NCBI GenBank assembly: GCA_002329205.1
Contig: DCTC01000001.1
Coordinates: 644,623-708,622 of the forward strand
Direction: 5' to 3'
DNA: 64,000 bases
Origin: Candidatus Roizmanbacteria bacterium UBA1450
GTDB taxonomy: Bacteria; Patescibacteriota; Microgenomatia; UBA1406; GWC2-37-13
Under the pieces are notes generated by a model. It searched no databases. It saw only the letters and a list, made by a program, of their open reading frames with translations, and was not told the origin of the DNA. Positions 25,678 through 34,222 of this stretch are shown one piece after another (positions within the stretch are counted from its first letter, which is position 1; the number at the start of each line of letters is the position of its first letter). The position numbers were made by a program, and so were the translations under genes.

Positions 25678-26457
25678 ATGAGACATATTCGTCTGTTTTG
25701 GCTATTAACAACATTTAGCCTCAAAAAGACTCTGATGAATCCGATGAGTATAGTGATTCTGCTTGTTGGAAAATTCCTTCGTTTCGGTATGTTTTTTCTT
25801 TTCGTGTGGTACTTAATGACCTATACAAAAGTGCTGTCCGGTTTTACTCCGAATCAGGTACTTCTTTTTTACCTTACTTTTATGATCGTTGATACCTTTG
25901 CACAGTTTATGTTCCGGGAAGTAAGCCGTTTTAAACGACTGTTGGTTTCCGGAGAATTTGACTCAATTCTGTTGAAACCTCATCATCCTTTTTTACGGAT
26001 TCTAGTAGGCGGAATGGATATTGTTGATCTTGTTCTTTTATGCTTGTATGTCGGTCTGGCGGTTTATTTTATTAGTCAACTTACTTCGGTCTCATTCGTG
26101 CATATTCTGTTGTATATGGCGCTTCTTATGAACGCTTTTGTGATTGTGGCAAGCATTCATATCGCAATTCTTTCGTTGGGAATTCTTATGACAGAAGTTG
26201 AAAATAGTATCATGATATATCGGGATGTAACCCGTCTGGGTATGTTCCCGATAGATATGTATCAAAAGTTGCTTCAATTTATACTGACTTTTGTATTACC
26301 TGTTGGTATTATGATTACCGTTCCGGTCAAAGGTCTGCTCAATGTGCTTGATCCATCGTGGTATTGGATAAGTCTTTTCTGTGCGCTGGCTCTATTATTA
26401 AGTTCAAATTTATTTTGGCGTTTTTCTTTGAAATATTACCAAAGTTGGGGAGGTTGA
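25678..26457 (+). CDS. ABC-2 type exporter membrane subunit (second of two)
   Basis: 259 residues from ATG 25678 (MRHIRLFWLLTTFSLKKTLM); an upstream start at 25666 would overlap the first permease and is less likely. Six membrane segments; 'FKRLLVSGEFDSILLKPHHP' is the ABC-2 cytoplasmic loop equivalent to that in the partner subunit, and 'TRLGMFPIDMYQKLLQFI' matches the COG3694 family. It ends three bases before the ATPase start. Forms a heterodimeric pore with the product of 24885-25676. Confidence 0.86.
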   Translation: MRHIRLFWLLTTFSLKKTLMNPMSIVILLVGKFLRFGMFFLFVWYLMTYTKVLSGFTPNQVLLFYLTFMIVDTFAQFMFREVSRFKRLLVSGEFDSILLKPHHPFLRILVGGMDIVDLVLLCLYVGLAVYFISQLTSVSFVHILLYMALLMNAFVIVASIHIAILSLGILMTEVENSIMIYRDVTRLGMFPIDMYQKLLQFILTFVLPVGIMITVPVKGLLNVLDPSWYWISLFCALALLLSSNLFWRFSLKYYQSWGG

Positions 26458-26460
26458 AAT

Positions 26461-27423
26461 ATGATAGAAGTAACAGATCTGATAAAAACTTACCGTTCGC
26501 CGATCAAATTCCGGAATCCGATCAAACGGATTATTTTACGTAGCTATGTGCATCATGAAGCATTGAAAGGCCTTTCTTTTCGGATTGATACAAATGAAAT
26601 TGTCGGTCTGGTGGGCCCCAACGGAGCGGGGAAGACTTCGCTCATGAAGATCCTTTCGGGTATTTTGTACCCCACATCCGGAATGGTACGGGTCCTCAAT
26701 AAAATCCCGTTCAGCAAAGAACCTCAATTTTTGAAACAAATAGCTTTTATCATGGGTCATAAAAATCAGCTCATGTGGGAATTGCCTGTCAGTGATACTC
26801 TGAGGTTGAATAAAGAGATTTATGAGATTCCAGATCGCAAATATAATAAAGTGTGCGGAGAACTGATTGATTTGCTTGATGCATCTGATTTTATTGACCG
26901 GCCGGTAAAAACGCTGTCCCTCGGTCAGAGAATGCGTGCTGAGCTGATAGCAGCTTTGATTCATTCACCCAAGGTTCTTTTTTTGGATGAACCTATGATC
27001 GGTTTGGATATCTTTGCGCAATCGCAAATCATATCCTTTTTGAAGGAATACAATAAGCATTTTCAAGCCACTATCCTTCTTTCATCCCATCATATGCCGG
27101 ATATTCAGAAACTTGCAAAACGTATTATTGTTATTCAGAACGGCAGTATTTTGTATGATGGCAGCCTTCAGCACATGATTACGTCCGATTCTCAGCTCAA
27201 AACGCTGACAGTTGTTTTGAGTAAGAAAATCAATGTAAAAAATCTCCAACTTCCCCCGAACGCATCAGTAAACTATCGTTATCCCTTGCTTACTATCAAA
27301 GTAGAAAAAAAACTCATAGAAAAGGTCCTTCACTCATTGTTGAAACAGATCGAATATGTTGATATGACTATAGAGAATGAAACTCTAGATGATATACTGG
27401 CAAGGAAATTGAATGCAAAGTAA
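26461..27423 (+). CDS. ABC-2 exporter ATP-binding subunit
   Basis: 320 residues, the long COG4586-type ATPase. Walker A 'GLVGPNGAGKTSLMKILSG', Q-loop region 'IAFIMGHKNQLMWELP', signature 'LSLGQRMRAELIAAL' (in place of LSGGQ), Walker B 'VLFLDEPMIGLD' and switch 'TILLSSHHMPD' are all present, so it should be active. The extra C-terminal ~90 residues ('LTVVLSKKINVKNL...') form the regulatory domain usual in this group. Third gene of the exporter operon. Confidence 0.92.
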   Translation: MIEVTDLIKTYRSPIKFRNPIKRIILRSYVHHEALKGLSFRIDTNEIVGLVGPNGAGKTSLMKILSGILYPTSGMVRVLNKIPFSKEPQFLKQIAFIMGHKNQLMWELPVSDTLRLNKEIYEIPDRKYNKVCGELIDLLDASDFIDRPVKTLSLGQRMRAELIAALIHSPKVLFLDEPMIGLDIFAQSQIISFLKEYNKHFQATILLSSHHMPDIQKLAKRIIVIQNGSILYDGSLQHMITSDSQLKTLTVVLSKKINVKNLQLPPNASVNYRYPLLTIKVEKKLIEKVLHSLLKQIEYVDMTIENETLDDILARKLNAK

Positions 27424-27430
27424 AGAAGTG

Positions 27431-27459
27431 TTCATAGCGGGAAAAAATCGTAGTATAAT
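27431..27459 (+). promoter_or_regulatory. Sigma70-like promoter for the NfeD/slipin pair
   Basis: TTCATA (27431-27436), a 17-base spacer and a perfect TATAAT (27454-27459). The NfeD start codon is at 27466, six bases after the -10 box, so the transcript would begin at or within a base or two of ATG (leaderless). Confidence 0.6.
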
Positions 27460-27465
27460 AAGGAT

Positions 27466-27906
27466 ATGCCGTTTGCATTAGATCAATTTTCACTTCTTAT
27501 TATCCTCGGAATAGTTGCCATAATTATTGAAATTATTATCGGTGCGGCAGACGGATTCGAGCTTCTTGTTTTAGGAATTATTTTTATTCTCGGCGGCCTG
27601 ATCGGTATGGCTTCTGGATCATTACCGATTGCAATTGCGGCAATGGTGATCCTGACTCTCGGCTATATTTTCTTCGCGCGCCGCATGATCAAGAAATCTT
27701 TGCATATTACGACCCAGAAGACGAATGTAGAATCAATCATCGGGAAAACTGCCAATACAGTCGAACCGATTACTCCCGATGAACCCGGACAGATTAAAAT
27801 CGAAGGTGAGATCTGGCGTGCAGAATCAGATCATGAAATTGCAAAAGGTCAAAAAGTTATGATCAAATCAGTAAGCGGTGTGACCGTCAAAGTGACAGAA
27901 ATGTAA
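27466..27906 (+). CDS. NfeD-like membrane protein (short form)
   Basis: 146 residues: three to four closely packed membrane helices ('FSLLIILGIVAIIIEIIIGA', 'FELLVLGIIFILGGLIGM') then a ~65-residue OB-fold domain ('GKTANTVEPITPDEPGQIKI', 'KGQKVMIKSVSGVTVKV'). This is the short NfeD form lacking the ClpP-like protease domain. NfeD proteins pair with SPFH/slipin proteins, and the slipin gene follows 78 bases downstream. Probable role: membrane microdomain organisation or quality control. Confidence 0.88.
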   Translation: MPFALDQFSLLIILGIVAIIIEIIIGAADGFELLVLGIIFILGGLIGMASGSLPIAIAAMVILTLGYIFFARRMIKKSLHITTQKTNVESIIGKTANTVEPITPDEPGQIKIEGEIWRAESDHEIAKGQKVMIKSVSGVTVKVTEM

Positions 27907-27984
27907 CGCTTTTTCTGTCATCACGAACTTGATTCAGGATCCAGTTTTTGTTGATTTTAAATAATTATCAATTAGTACTAATCT

Positions 27985-28860
27985 ATGCCCTTTCTCATAT
28001 TTCTCTTTATATTTGCAGTAATTACTCTCTTTGCCTCTGTCAAAATAGTCCAACAGCAGGAGAGGGGAATAATTCTTCGCCTCGGGAAATACAAGTCGCT
28101 GGCTGAGCCGGGACTGAATCTCGTTATTCCCTATATTGAAAATATGATCAAAGTGGATATGCGCGAACGGGTGATCAATGTAGAACCCCAAAAAGTCATA
28201 ACAGAAGACAACGTGTCTGTTGTTGTCGATGCCGTTATTTATTACAAAATTGTGGACCCGGTAAAAGCCGAGTTTGAGGTCGAAGACTTCGGAACTGCAG
28301 CGACTACGCTTGCTCAAACGAATTTACGAAATATTGTGGGAGATAAAACTCTGGATGAGTCTCTCACAGCACGTGATCACATCAATACTACGCTTCGGGT
28401 TGTCCTTGATGAAGCAACCAACGCATGGGGTGTAAAAGTAACACGTGTAGAAGTACAGAAAATCGATCCTCCGCCGGAGATCACGGAAGCAATGAGCTTG
28501 CAGATGAAAGCGGAGCGTGAAAAAAGAGCTGCAATTTTGCAGGCCGAAGGTATGCGCCAAAGCGAGATTTTGCAGGCCGAAGGACAGAAATCTGCCGATA
28601 TCCTTGAGGCGGAAGGTGCGGCACAGGCCAAACTTCTGCGGGCGAAAGCTGAAGCTGAGGCAATCAAGGTTGTTGCGGATGCGGCAAATACGCATTTTGA
28701 TGAGAAAGCTCAGGTATGGCAGCGGCTCCAGGTGTCCGGTGAGGTTTTGAAAAACAACACAAAATATGTCCTTCCGACAGGCAGTGAGATCGTAAACGTT
28801 CTCAATCTTGAGGGGCAAGACGGAAATTTTACACCGATCAAACATCCGAAATCGAAATAA
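27985..28860 (+). CDS. SPFH-domain slipin/stomatin-like protein
   Basis: 291 residues. One N-terminal membrane segment, then 'KIVQQQERGIILRLGKYKSL', 'PGLNLVIPYIENMIKVDMRE' and 'QTNLRNIVGDKTLDESLTAR', the stomatin signature blocks, followed by 'VQKIDPPPEITEAMSLQMKA' and a long Ala/Glu-rich coiled coil ('ILQAEGMRQSEILQAEGQKS', an imperfect repeat). It forms ring-like oligomers on the inner membrane and is paired with NfeD upstream. A -10-like box before the start is not clear, so co-transcription with NfeD is likely. Confidence 0.92.
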   Translation: MPFLIFLFIFAVITLFASVKIVQQQERGIILRLGKYKSLAEPGLNLVIPYIENMIKVDMRERVINVEPQKVITEDNVSVVVDAVIYYKIVDPVKAEFEVEDFGTAATTLAQTNLRNIVGDKTLDESLTARDHINTTLRVVLDEATNAWGVKVTRVEVQKIDPPPEITEAMSLQMKAEREKRAAILQAEGMRQSEILQAEGQKSADILEAEGAAQAKLLRAKAEAEAIKVVADAANTHFDEKAQVWQRLQVSGEVLKNNTKYVLPTGSEIVNVLNLEGQDGNFTPIKHPKSK

Positions 28861-28902
28861 AGCTCTACAGAATACCCTCAATCCGTGGTACAATCGAGGG
28901 AT

Positions 28903-29352
28903 ATGAAAGTTACCAATCGGATATTTCACAGAGAGTATGAAGCAATCGACACCTATGAAGCGGGTATTGCTCTTGTGGGTGCAGAGGTAAAATCAATCAA
29001 ACAGGGAAATATCAAGCTCGAGAACGCATTTGGTAAGATTATAGATAGCGAATTATATCTGGTTAATGCTGAAATACCGATTTATCGGTTTGCACAACCG
29101 CATGATTATGATGCGGTTCGAAGGCGGAAACTCCTTCTTCACAAGAAAGAAATCATCAAACTTCAGACCAAGCTGCAAGCGGGCGGCAGGTTGACTATTA
29201 TACCTATAGCATGTTATACTAAAGGACGTCATATCAAGCTTTCTATTGCTCTTGCCCGAGCAAAGGGTGAGATAGCAAAAAAGATCGTAGAACGGCGAGA
29301 AGAAATAAAACGATCGCAGGAACGGGAAATGAAAGAATACCTTAAAAAATAG
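28903..29352 (+). CDS. smpB: SsrA-binding protein SmpB
   Basis: 149 residues from ATG 28903 (MKVTNRIFHREYEA), preferred over an upstream in-frame start because TACAAT lies 11 bases before it and family members start with N-(K/R)-x-A/F-x-H/R-x-Y. Hallmarks: 'YEAGIALVGAEVKSIKQGNI' (G-x-E-V-K-S), 'YRFAQPHDYDAVRRRKLLLH' (H-D-P-x-R-x-R-K-L-L-L-H in variant form), and a basic tail 'EREMKEYLKK'. It binds the tRNA-like domain of tmRNA for rescue of stalled ribosomes; the tmRNA gene lies 69 bases downstream. Confidence 0.96.
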   Translation: MKVTNRIFHREYEAIDTYEAGIALVGAEVKSIKQGNIKLENAFGKIIDSELYLVNAEIPIYRFAQPHDYDAVRRRKLLLHKKEIIKLQTKLQAGGRLTIIPIACYTKGRHIKLSIALARAKGEIAKKIVERREEIKRSQEREMKEYLKK

Positions 29353-29421
29353 TTAAGAGTTAATAGATAAGAGTTACACAACTTTTCTCTTTTAACTTAT
29401 AGCTATTAACTCGATGATAAT

Positions 29422-29849
29422 GGGGATGACAAGGCCTCGACGTGAAGATCATGCACTTTTATAAATGGCAGGGGCGCACCTATGCGTCAAATGGAAAAAT
29501 ATAACTGCAAACGTCACAGACGCAACTGCAGAACTTCGAGAAATTGCTAAAGCAAAACTTGCTGAGCTTCGAGCTTCCTTCACCGGAACTCCAGCTTTTG
29601 CAATGGCTGCATAAGCTAAACTCGTTGTTTTCTCTCTGAGTGACCTCCGATAGCTCTTAGAGGTACAACCTTCGGGGTACAGTCGCAAAAAGTTACCAAT
29701 CTTGATGCGGCTCGAAAAGAAATAAAATTGGCAGCCTGACGGTGGTTTGTATATCTCCCGCACCAGGCTTGAGGAAAAGATATGCTATCCCTTGCTAAAC
29801 GTTTTTAAAATTGCCTTTGCGGACCCGGGTTCGACTCCCGGCATCTCCA
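29422..29849 (+). ncRNA. ssrA: tmRNA (transfer-messenger RNA)
   Basis: The 5' end GGGGATGACAAGGCCTCGAC and the 3' end with T arm GGGTTCGACTCCC and CATCTCC pair into the tRNA-like acceptor (GGGGATG with CATCTCC). Discriminator A is at 29849 and CCA is not encoded. An internal reading frame starts GCA AAC GTC at 29507 and ends GCA TAA at 29614. It encodes a 35-residue tag beginning ANVTDATAELRE and ending TPAFAMAA; the terminal Ala-Ala is the protease recognition end. The tag is longer than the usual 8-15 residues. Located directly after smpB, with its own terminator downstream. Confidence 0.95.
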
Positions 29850-29856
29850 CACTCTA

Positions 29857-29882
29857 AAAACCCTCGACACGAGGGTTTTTTT
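29857..29882 (+). terminator. Rho-independent terminator after tmRNA
   Basis: AAAACCCTCG-ACAC-GAGGGTTTTTTT: a short hairpin of eight to ten pairs followed directly by a T tract, eight bases after the tmRNA 3' end. Confidence 0.88.
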
Positions 29883-29960
29883 ATGCAAAAGGTAATCGTT
29901 AATGAATATATTAACGTATAAGGCTTATAATATAATATTCCCATACATTTAAAAAACAGT

Positions 29961-30749
29961 ATGTCACCGCGAAAAGAAAAAGTAACTCTTACACCAGAAA
30001 ATGCTCATATAGAGTTTCTGGGTATGATGGGCTTGTCTACATTGACACCGTCTCCACCATATGATCAGGAGCAAAGGCTGCTTATTCCAGATGTTATGAG
30101 ACGACTTACAGATATATCTCAAAATGAATTAGAACGACTTATAAAATGGAATATGCTGGAAGAACAGGCTGCATCTCAGCTGCCAGAATTTGATGATTTA
30201 CTTTTCACACCGGCTTTTTTTCAAAAAAAGAGACGGCAGTTGATTAATCATGCTCGATTTTACGTTGGAGGTAAACTGCGTTATGCAGAGGCTCTGCCGG
30301 AGGGAAGTATCGCCAATAGACTCGGGATGCATTTTCGAGGTGATGTGGGTTTTCTACCGGAACACACACTTCACCAGATCCTTACGGTAGTACCTGATAT
30401 CGGTAGACGGGACACGATGATGTATCAGGAAGATCCTTCGGAAGTGGCTATCACTGATCAGTTACAACAATTAGAGGGGACATTACCCTATGTGCTTTTT
30501 CTGGACGCAGCGCTGGAACATGATGTTCACGGCGTTGATCGTTGGCATCTGGCGCATATGGCAGATGTAGTTCATTATGGAAATTCTCTTGGAATGAGTA
30601 GTATCGATGAGGTACAACAATGGATAGTTGAAAACCCTGAGGTTATTCGAAGTGATGTCCTGGGGAATTTTAATACAAATGAGTGGCAGGTAAAGTCTCT
30701 GTTGGGTTTTGCTTCAAATTTTGTCATGAAAGTGTTAGGGAACAGTTGA
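29961..30749 (+). CDS. Hypothetical soluble protein
   Basis: 262 residues, acidic, without signal peptide or membrane segment. It begins 'SPRKEKVTLTPENAHIEFLG' and contains 'RRLTDISQNELERLIKWNML' and 'SIANRLGMHFRGDVGFLPEH'; the latter has a faint helix-turn-helix look (I-A-N-R-L-G), but no DNA-binding domain can be asserted. It stands alone after the tmRNA terminator and 125 bases before a secreted-protein gene. Not recognised. Confidence 0.6.
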   Translation: MSPRKEKVTLTPENAHIEFLGMMGLSTLTPSPPYDQEQRLLIPDVMRRLTDISQNELERLIKWNMLEEQAASQLPEFDDLLFTPAFFQKKRRQLINHARFYVGGKLRYAEALPEGSIANRLGMHFRGDVGFLPEHTLHQILTVVPDIGRRDTMMYQEDPSEVAITDQLQQLEGTLPYVLFLDAALEHDVHGVDRWHLAHMADVVHYGNSLGMSSIDEVQQWIVENPEVIRSDVLGNFNTNEWQVKSLLGFASNFVMKVLGNS

Positions 30750-30873
30750 CATCAAAATTTTTTTTGAAATTTCATCCGAAAATTACGGATTAAGCAAGTC
30801 TCGAATTTTTTCTTTCATTCTTTTTAACGTTTTGTATTGTATTTCTTACATATATCTGGTAGCTTGAAATTAT

Positions 30874-32040
30874 ATGAGAAGTTTTCTCGTTGTGACAGTT
30901 TTTCTTCTTTTTCTTTCATTTTTTTCCATCGTTCATGCACAAGAGATGCAAAGCGGGAACCATGTTTTGCTTCCACAGGATGCGGTAGTCGATCAGGATT
31001 ATTTTGCGGCGGGAGAGTCAGTGACGATAGCCGGTACGGTAAATGGTGATGTATATATTGCAGGAGGAAATATTGATGTAACGGGTACGATAAACGGTGA
31101 TATCTTTGCAGCAGGCGGCACGGTAAATATCCGCGGTACCGTCTCTGATGATGTGAGAGTCGCTGGTGGACAGGTGCTTATCAGCGGAGCTGTAGGCAAA
31201 AGTGTGACTGCGATGGGCGGATCGATTACTATTGATGATTCCGCAAGTATCGACGGGAGCCTTGTTTCGGGCGCAGGGAATTTGGTCGTGTACGGTCCGA
31301 TCGCACGCGGCGCAACAATAGGCGCGGGAACAGTACAGCTGGGAAGCAGTATTACGGGAAATGTACTTGCAGGAGTAGAACAACTTGTTCTTACACCTGA
31401 TGCGGTAATCGGCGGTGATTTGACTTACTATAGCGATACCGAGGCACAGGTGCAGCAGGGAGCGGTTGTCGAAGGAGAAGTCACCATGAAAGCACTTCCG
31501 GTCGATCAGGAAAAAATGAATGAGAGAACGGAAGAAGCGGAGCGCGCAATGAATACGGCTGGTATCGTCACCCGGATTTTGTATCTTCTCTCTCTTTATG
31601 TCATGGGAACCATCTTTCTCTTGCTGATCCCTGAAGCAACGAAAAAAATTTCCGGTTATATCGCGGCTTCTCCTTGGAACAGTTTGGGCATGGGTTTCCT
31701 GATTCTTTTTTTGACTCCGGTCCTCCTGTTGGTCCTCATGATGACGGTGATCGGAATTCCTCTTGCGTTGATTTTACTTGCCGGATACCTGATATATATG
31801 TATCTTTCTGTCCTATTTGCGTCGTATCTCGTGGGTGAAAAAGCGATCGGGTATATCTCCAAGAAAGAATACTCGCCGTTTCTTATCTTGCTGGTTGGTC
31901 TTTTTATTTACGGACTCCTGATCTCAATACCGCTTATCGGTTGGCTTGTCTCTTTTGTTGCGATGTTGGCCGGTATGGGAGCGCTTATTCTGGTTAAAAG
32001 ACAGTATCTGAGTGACTTCCGCAAAAAGAAATTAATATAA
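30874..32040 (+). CDS. Secreted/membrane protein with bactofilin-like (polymer-forming) beta-helix repeats
   Basis: 388 residues. A signal peptide ('VTVFLLFLSFFSIVHAQ') is followed by ~170 residues of short repeats such as 'GTVNGDVYIAGGNIDVTGTI' and 'NGDIFAAGGTVNIRGTVSDD', the bactofilin/polymer-forming beta-helix pattern. The C-terminal ~150 residues carry four membrane helices ('LGMGFLILFLTPVLLLVLMM', 'PFLILLVGLFIYGLLISIPL'). This is the extracytoplasmic, membrane-anchored variant common in CPR and Gram-positive bacteria rather than the cytoplasmic bactofilin. Probably part of the cell envelope scaffold. Confidence 0.86.
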   Translation: MRSFLVVTVFLLFLSFFSIVHAQEMQSGNHVLLPQDAVVDQDYFAAGESVTIAGTVNGDVYIAGGNIDVTGTINGDIFAAGGTVNIRGTVSDDVRVAGGQVLISGAVGKSVTAMGGSITIDDSASIDGSLVSGAGNLVVYGPIARGATIGAGTVQLGSSITGNVLAGVEQLVLTPDAVIGGDLTYYSDTEAQVQQGAVVEGEVTMKALPVDQEKMNERTEEAERAMNTAGIVTRILYLLSLYVMGTIFLLLIPEATKKISGYIAASPWNSLGMGFLILFLTPVLLLVLMMTVIGIPLALILLAGYLIYMYLSVLFASYLVGEKAIGYISKKEYSPFLILLVGLFIYGLLISIPLIGWLVSFVAMLAGMGALILVKRQYLSDFRKKKLI

Positions 32041-32094
32041 TCTGTCACATCCTCAAGTATATGAATTACTCGGTATTCTAGAACACATTAATGT

Positions 32095-32123
32095 TTGATC
32101 GATTTGCTGCTCTCTGATAGAAT
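32095..32123 (+). promoter_or_regulatory. Sigma70-like promoter for the methyltransferase gene
   Basis: TTGATC (32095-32100), a 17-base spacer and TAGAAT (32118-32123). The start codon at 32132 is eight bases after the -10 box, indicating a leaderless or nearly leaderless mRNA. Confidence 0.6.
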
Positions 32124-32131
32124 AGCTCCGT

Positions 32132-32869
32132 ATGCCCGAACATATAACGCAGCACTGGGGTGATCTGGAAAAATCTCTCAACAAACTGAAACAGGACAAA
32201 GAACATTGGAGGTCTTCCTTCGGACGCTATGTGGACCGGGTAACAGCCGCCGAGAACGGAAGCTACTGGGGGAGAAGATGGGATCAATATGATGAAATCC
32301 TACACCACAACGGAGCCCTTCCATCGGTTAGGTATGCTCTTGAGCAGTTCGGAATACAACCGCGCATTGTCGATGCCGGATGTGCTGCAGGTATTGCACT
32401 CTCTGAGCTACGAATGTATATGCCAAATGCTGAACTGTACGGCCTTGATATCCGGAATGCTGCTGAATGGGATGTTGTCCCTCCTCATGCAACAAATCCC
32501 GTCTCTGGCGAAGATTTTTTTAATCAACATGATATTACATTCATTCAGGAAAGTTATCATCATGTTGCTGACATCATACCGCGGTATGATGTCCTGTTTT
32601 GTGTGGGTGCGATGCCCGATATTCATTCTCCTGCGGTATTACAGTCATATATCCTAAAACAATTTTATCGCGGGTTAGGTGAAGAAGGAATTGGACAAGT
32701 GCTGATACAAATCTCTGAAGACAATCTTCCCCGGATCATGGAGGATTTGGAGAAGTCAGGGGTGAGCTCTGCATTTACAGTTGCCGATCGAGAAGTAATA
32801 AGAAAGCATTATTTTGATGCAGATGTCGGTATCTGGGGAACGATGACGCTCGGGCCTAAATATCCATGA
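32132..32869 (+). CDS. Class I SAM-dependent methyltransferase-like protein
   Basis: 245 residues. 'IQPRIVDAGCAAGIALSELR' is the SAM-binding motif I (D-A-G-C-A-x-G), 'AELYGLDIRNAAEW' fits motif II with the acidic ribose-binding residue, and 'RYDVLFCVGAMPDIHSPAVL' fits motif IV. The N-terminal ~65 residues are a charged helical extension ('LEKSLNKLKQDKEHWRSSFG'). The substrate is unknown, and there is no functional link to the neighbours beyond strand. Confidence 0.8.
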   Translation: MPEHITQHWGDLEKSLNKLKQDKEHWRSSFGRYVDRVTAAENGSYWGRRWDQYDEILHHNGALPSVRYALEQFGIQPRIVDAGCAAGIALSELRMYMPNAELYGLDIRNAAEWDVVPPHATNPVSGEDFFNQHDITFIQESYHHVADIIPRYDVLFCVGAMPDIHSPAVLQSYILKQFYRGLGEEGIGQVLIQISEDNLPRIMEDLEKSGVSSAFTVADREVIRKHYFDADVGIWGTMTLGPKYP

Positions 32870-32909
32870 TGTATAGATAAATGATCGAAATCCATGCTAT
32901 AGTAACTAT

Positions 32910-33425
32910 ATGCAGCCAAAAACTGTTGCGTTACGTACATCTATCCTCTTCCGACTGGATTTTATTTTGACAATCGGAATCTTCCTCATACCCTTGGTTG
33001 TCCCCGGCCCCCAATGGCTCACAGGTACCTTTGTCAATTTTTTACTCTTTCTGTTTGTGTTGCGTTTTCCGAATAAGAATATATTGCCTGTAGCAGTACT
33101 TCCCAGTCTTGGTGCAATAGGAAATGGATTGCTTTTCGGTGCATACACTCCATTTTTATTGTATTTTTTACCCTTTATCTGGTTGGGAAATATTGTGTTG
33201 ATGAAGACGTTTGGGCTATTTCATAAACGCGTTCCGTTGCCTGCCGCGGTAATACTTAGTGCTTTTGCAAAAGTGGTAATTTTGTATAGCATGGCCACCA
33301 TCTACTTTAATTTCGATGTCGTGCCTGAGATGTTTGTGACCGTGATGGGTAGTACTCAACTCGTGACGGCGCTTGGGGGCGGAACAATATGTATTATTAC
33401 CCGCAATTTATTTAAAACACCATGA
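32910..33425 (+). CDS. Polytopic membrane protein coupled to the hydrogenase-like gene
   Basis: 171 residues, five membrane helices with 'FGAYTPFLLYFLPFIWLGN' and 'VTALGGGTICIITRNLFK'. The overall size and helix packing recall small ECF/BioY-like or QueT-like transport subunits, but no signature is certain. Its stop overlaps the start of the [FeFe]-hydrogenase-like gene (ATGA), so the two are translationally coupled and likely act together. TATAGT lies 10 bases before the start, again a short leader. Confidence 0.72.
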   Translation: MQPKTVALRTSILFRLDFILTIGIFLIPLVVPGPQWLTGTFVNFLLFLFVLRFPNKNILPVAVLPSLGAIGNGLLFGAYTPFLLYFLPFIWLGNIVLMKTFGLFHKRVPLPAAVILSAFAKVVILYSMATIYFNFDVVPEMFVTVMGSTQLVTALGGGTICIITRNLFKTP

Positions 33426-34222
33426 CTCCTGATGCACAAAAGCTTTTGGACCTCATCAGTCAGAAATCGAAACTTGCCGCAATGGTTGCTCCTTCGTTTC
33501 CGATTATGTACACAAGCTCAGAATTGATTTCAACTTTGAAACTGATAGGTTTTTCATATGTAGTCGAGGTCGCAGTAGGTGCGAAAAGAACAAATGAAGC
33601 AGTTCTGAAAGCTTTGCAGAGTGATCCGGCTGCCCGTTTTATTACCAGCCCTTGTCCCAGTTTTGTGAGATTCGTACGGACAAAGTATCCCCAATTTGAA
33701 AAATATCTGGCGTTGAGTGTGGATTCGCCGATGATCGCGACAGCAAGAATAGTAAATGAAACATATCCGGGCTATAAACCTGTTTTCATCGGTCCTTGCA
33801 ATGTCAAGAAACTTGAATCGTCCCAAGATTATCCTGAGCTCTCTATTTTGGTCTTGACATACAAAGAGCTTGAGGAAGTATTCGAAGCATTGCATGTCCA
33901 CAAGTCAGACGACACAACTTCAGTTTTTGATATCTCCGAAAATTCAACTCGTATTTATCCGTATGACGGTGGACTCACTGACACCAGCGGTGTCCGGGAT
34001 ATTCTTCGTGATGAGGAGATTCGAATCGTTTCTGGTTGGAAGGAATGTGAATCAGCTCTGCAGGAATTTGAATCCAATCAGGAGATCAGACTGGTTGATA
34101 TTCTCTTCTGTGAAGGGGGCTGTATCAATGGACCGGGAGTGGTCAGTACGCTCACATTGGAGGAACGAAAGAAAAAAATCCAGGAATATTCAACACTAGG
34201 CAAGTTGCAGAGCTATTTATAA
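33422..34222 (+). CDS. Minimal [FeFe]-hydrogenase-like protein (large-subunit C-terminal domain)
   Basis: 266 residues, only the H-cluster-type domain without N-terminal ferredoxin modules. All four cluster-ligand Cys positions are in place: Cys78 in 'ITSPCPSFVRF' (HydA T-S-C-C-P), Cys126 in 'FIGPCNVKKLE' (M-P-C-x-x-K-K-x-E) and Cys230/Cys234 in 'FCEGGCINGPG' (C-P-G-G-C-x-x-G). The neighbouring Cys that relays protons in HydA is Pro here. No HydE/F/G maturases are in the window. It may be a sensory or electron-transfer relative with a plain 4Fe-4S cluster. Coupled to the membrane protein upstream; convergent with the next gene. Confidence 0.85.
   Translation: MTPDAQKLLDLISQKSKLAAMVAPSFPIMYTSSELISTLKLIGFSYVVEVAVGAKRTNEAVLKALQSDPAARFITSPCPSFVRFVRTKYPQFEKYLALSVDSPMIATARIVNETYPGYKPVFIGPCNVKKLESSQDYPELSILVLTYKELEEVFEALHVHKSDDTTSVFDISENSTRIYPYDGGLTDTSGVRDILRDEEIRIVSGWKECESALQEFESNQEIRLVDILFCEGGCINGPGVVSTLTLEERKKKIQEYSTLGKLQSYL

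Noticed and set aside
29355..29415. Inverted repeat GAGTTAATAG/CTATTAACTC between smpB and tmRNA as a terminator
   Set aside because: There is no T tract after the second arm; it more likely reflects tmRNA 5' processing or chance AT-rich complementarity.
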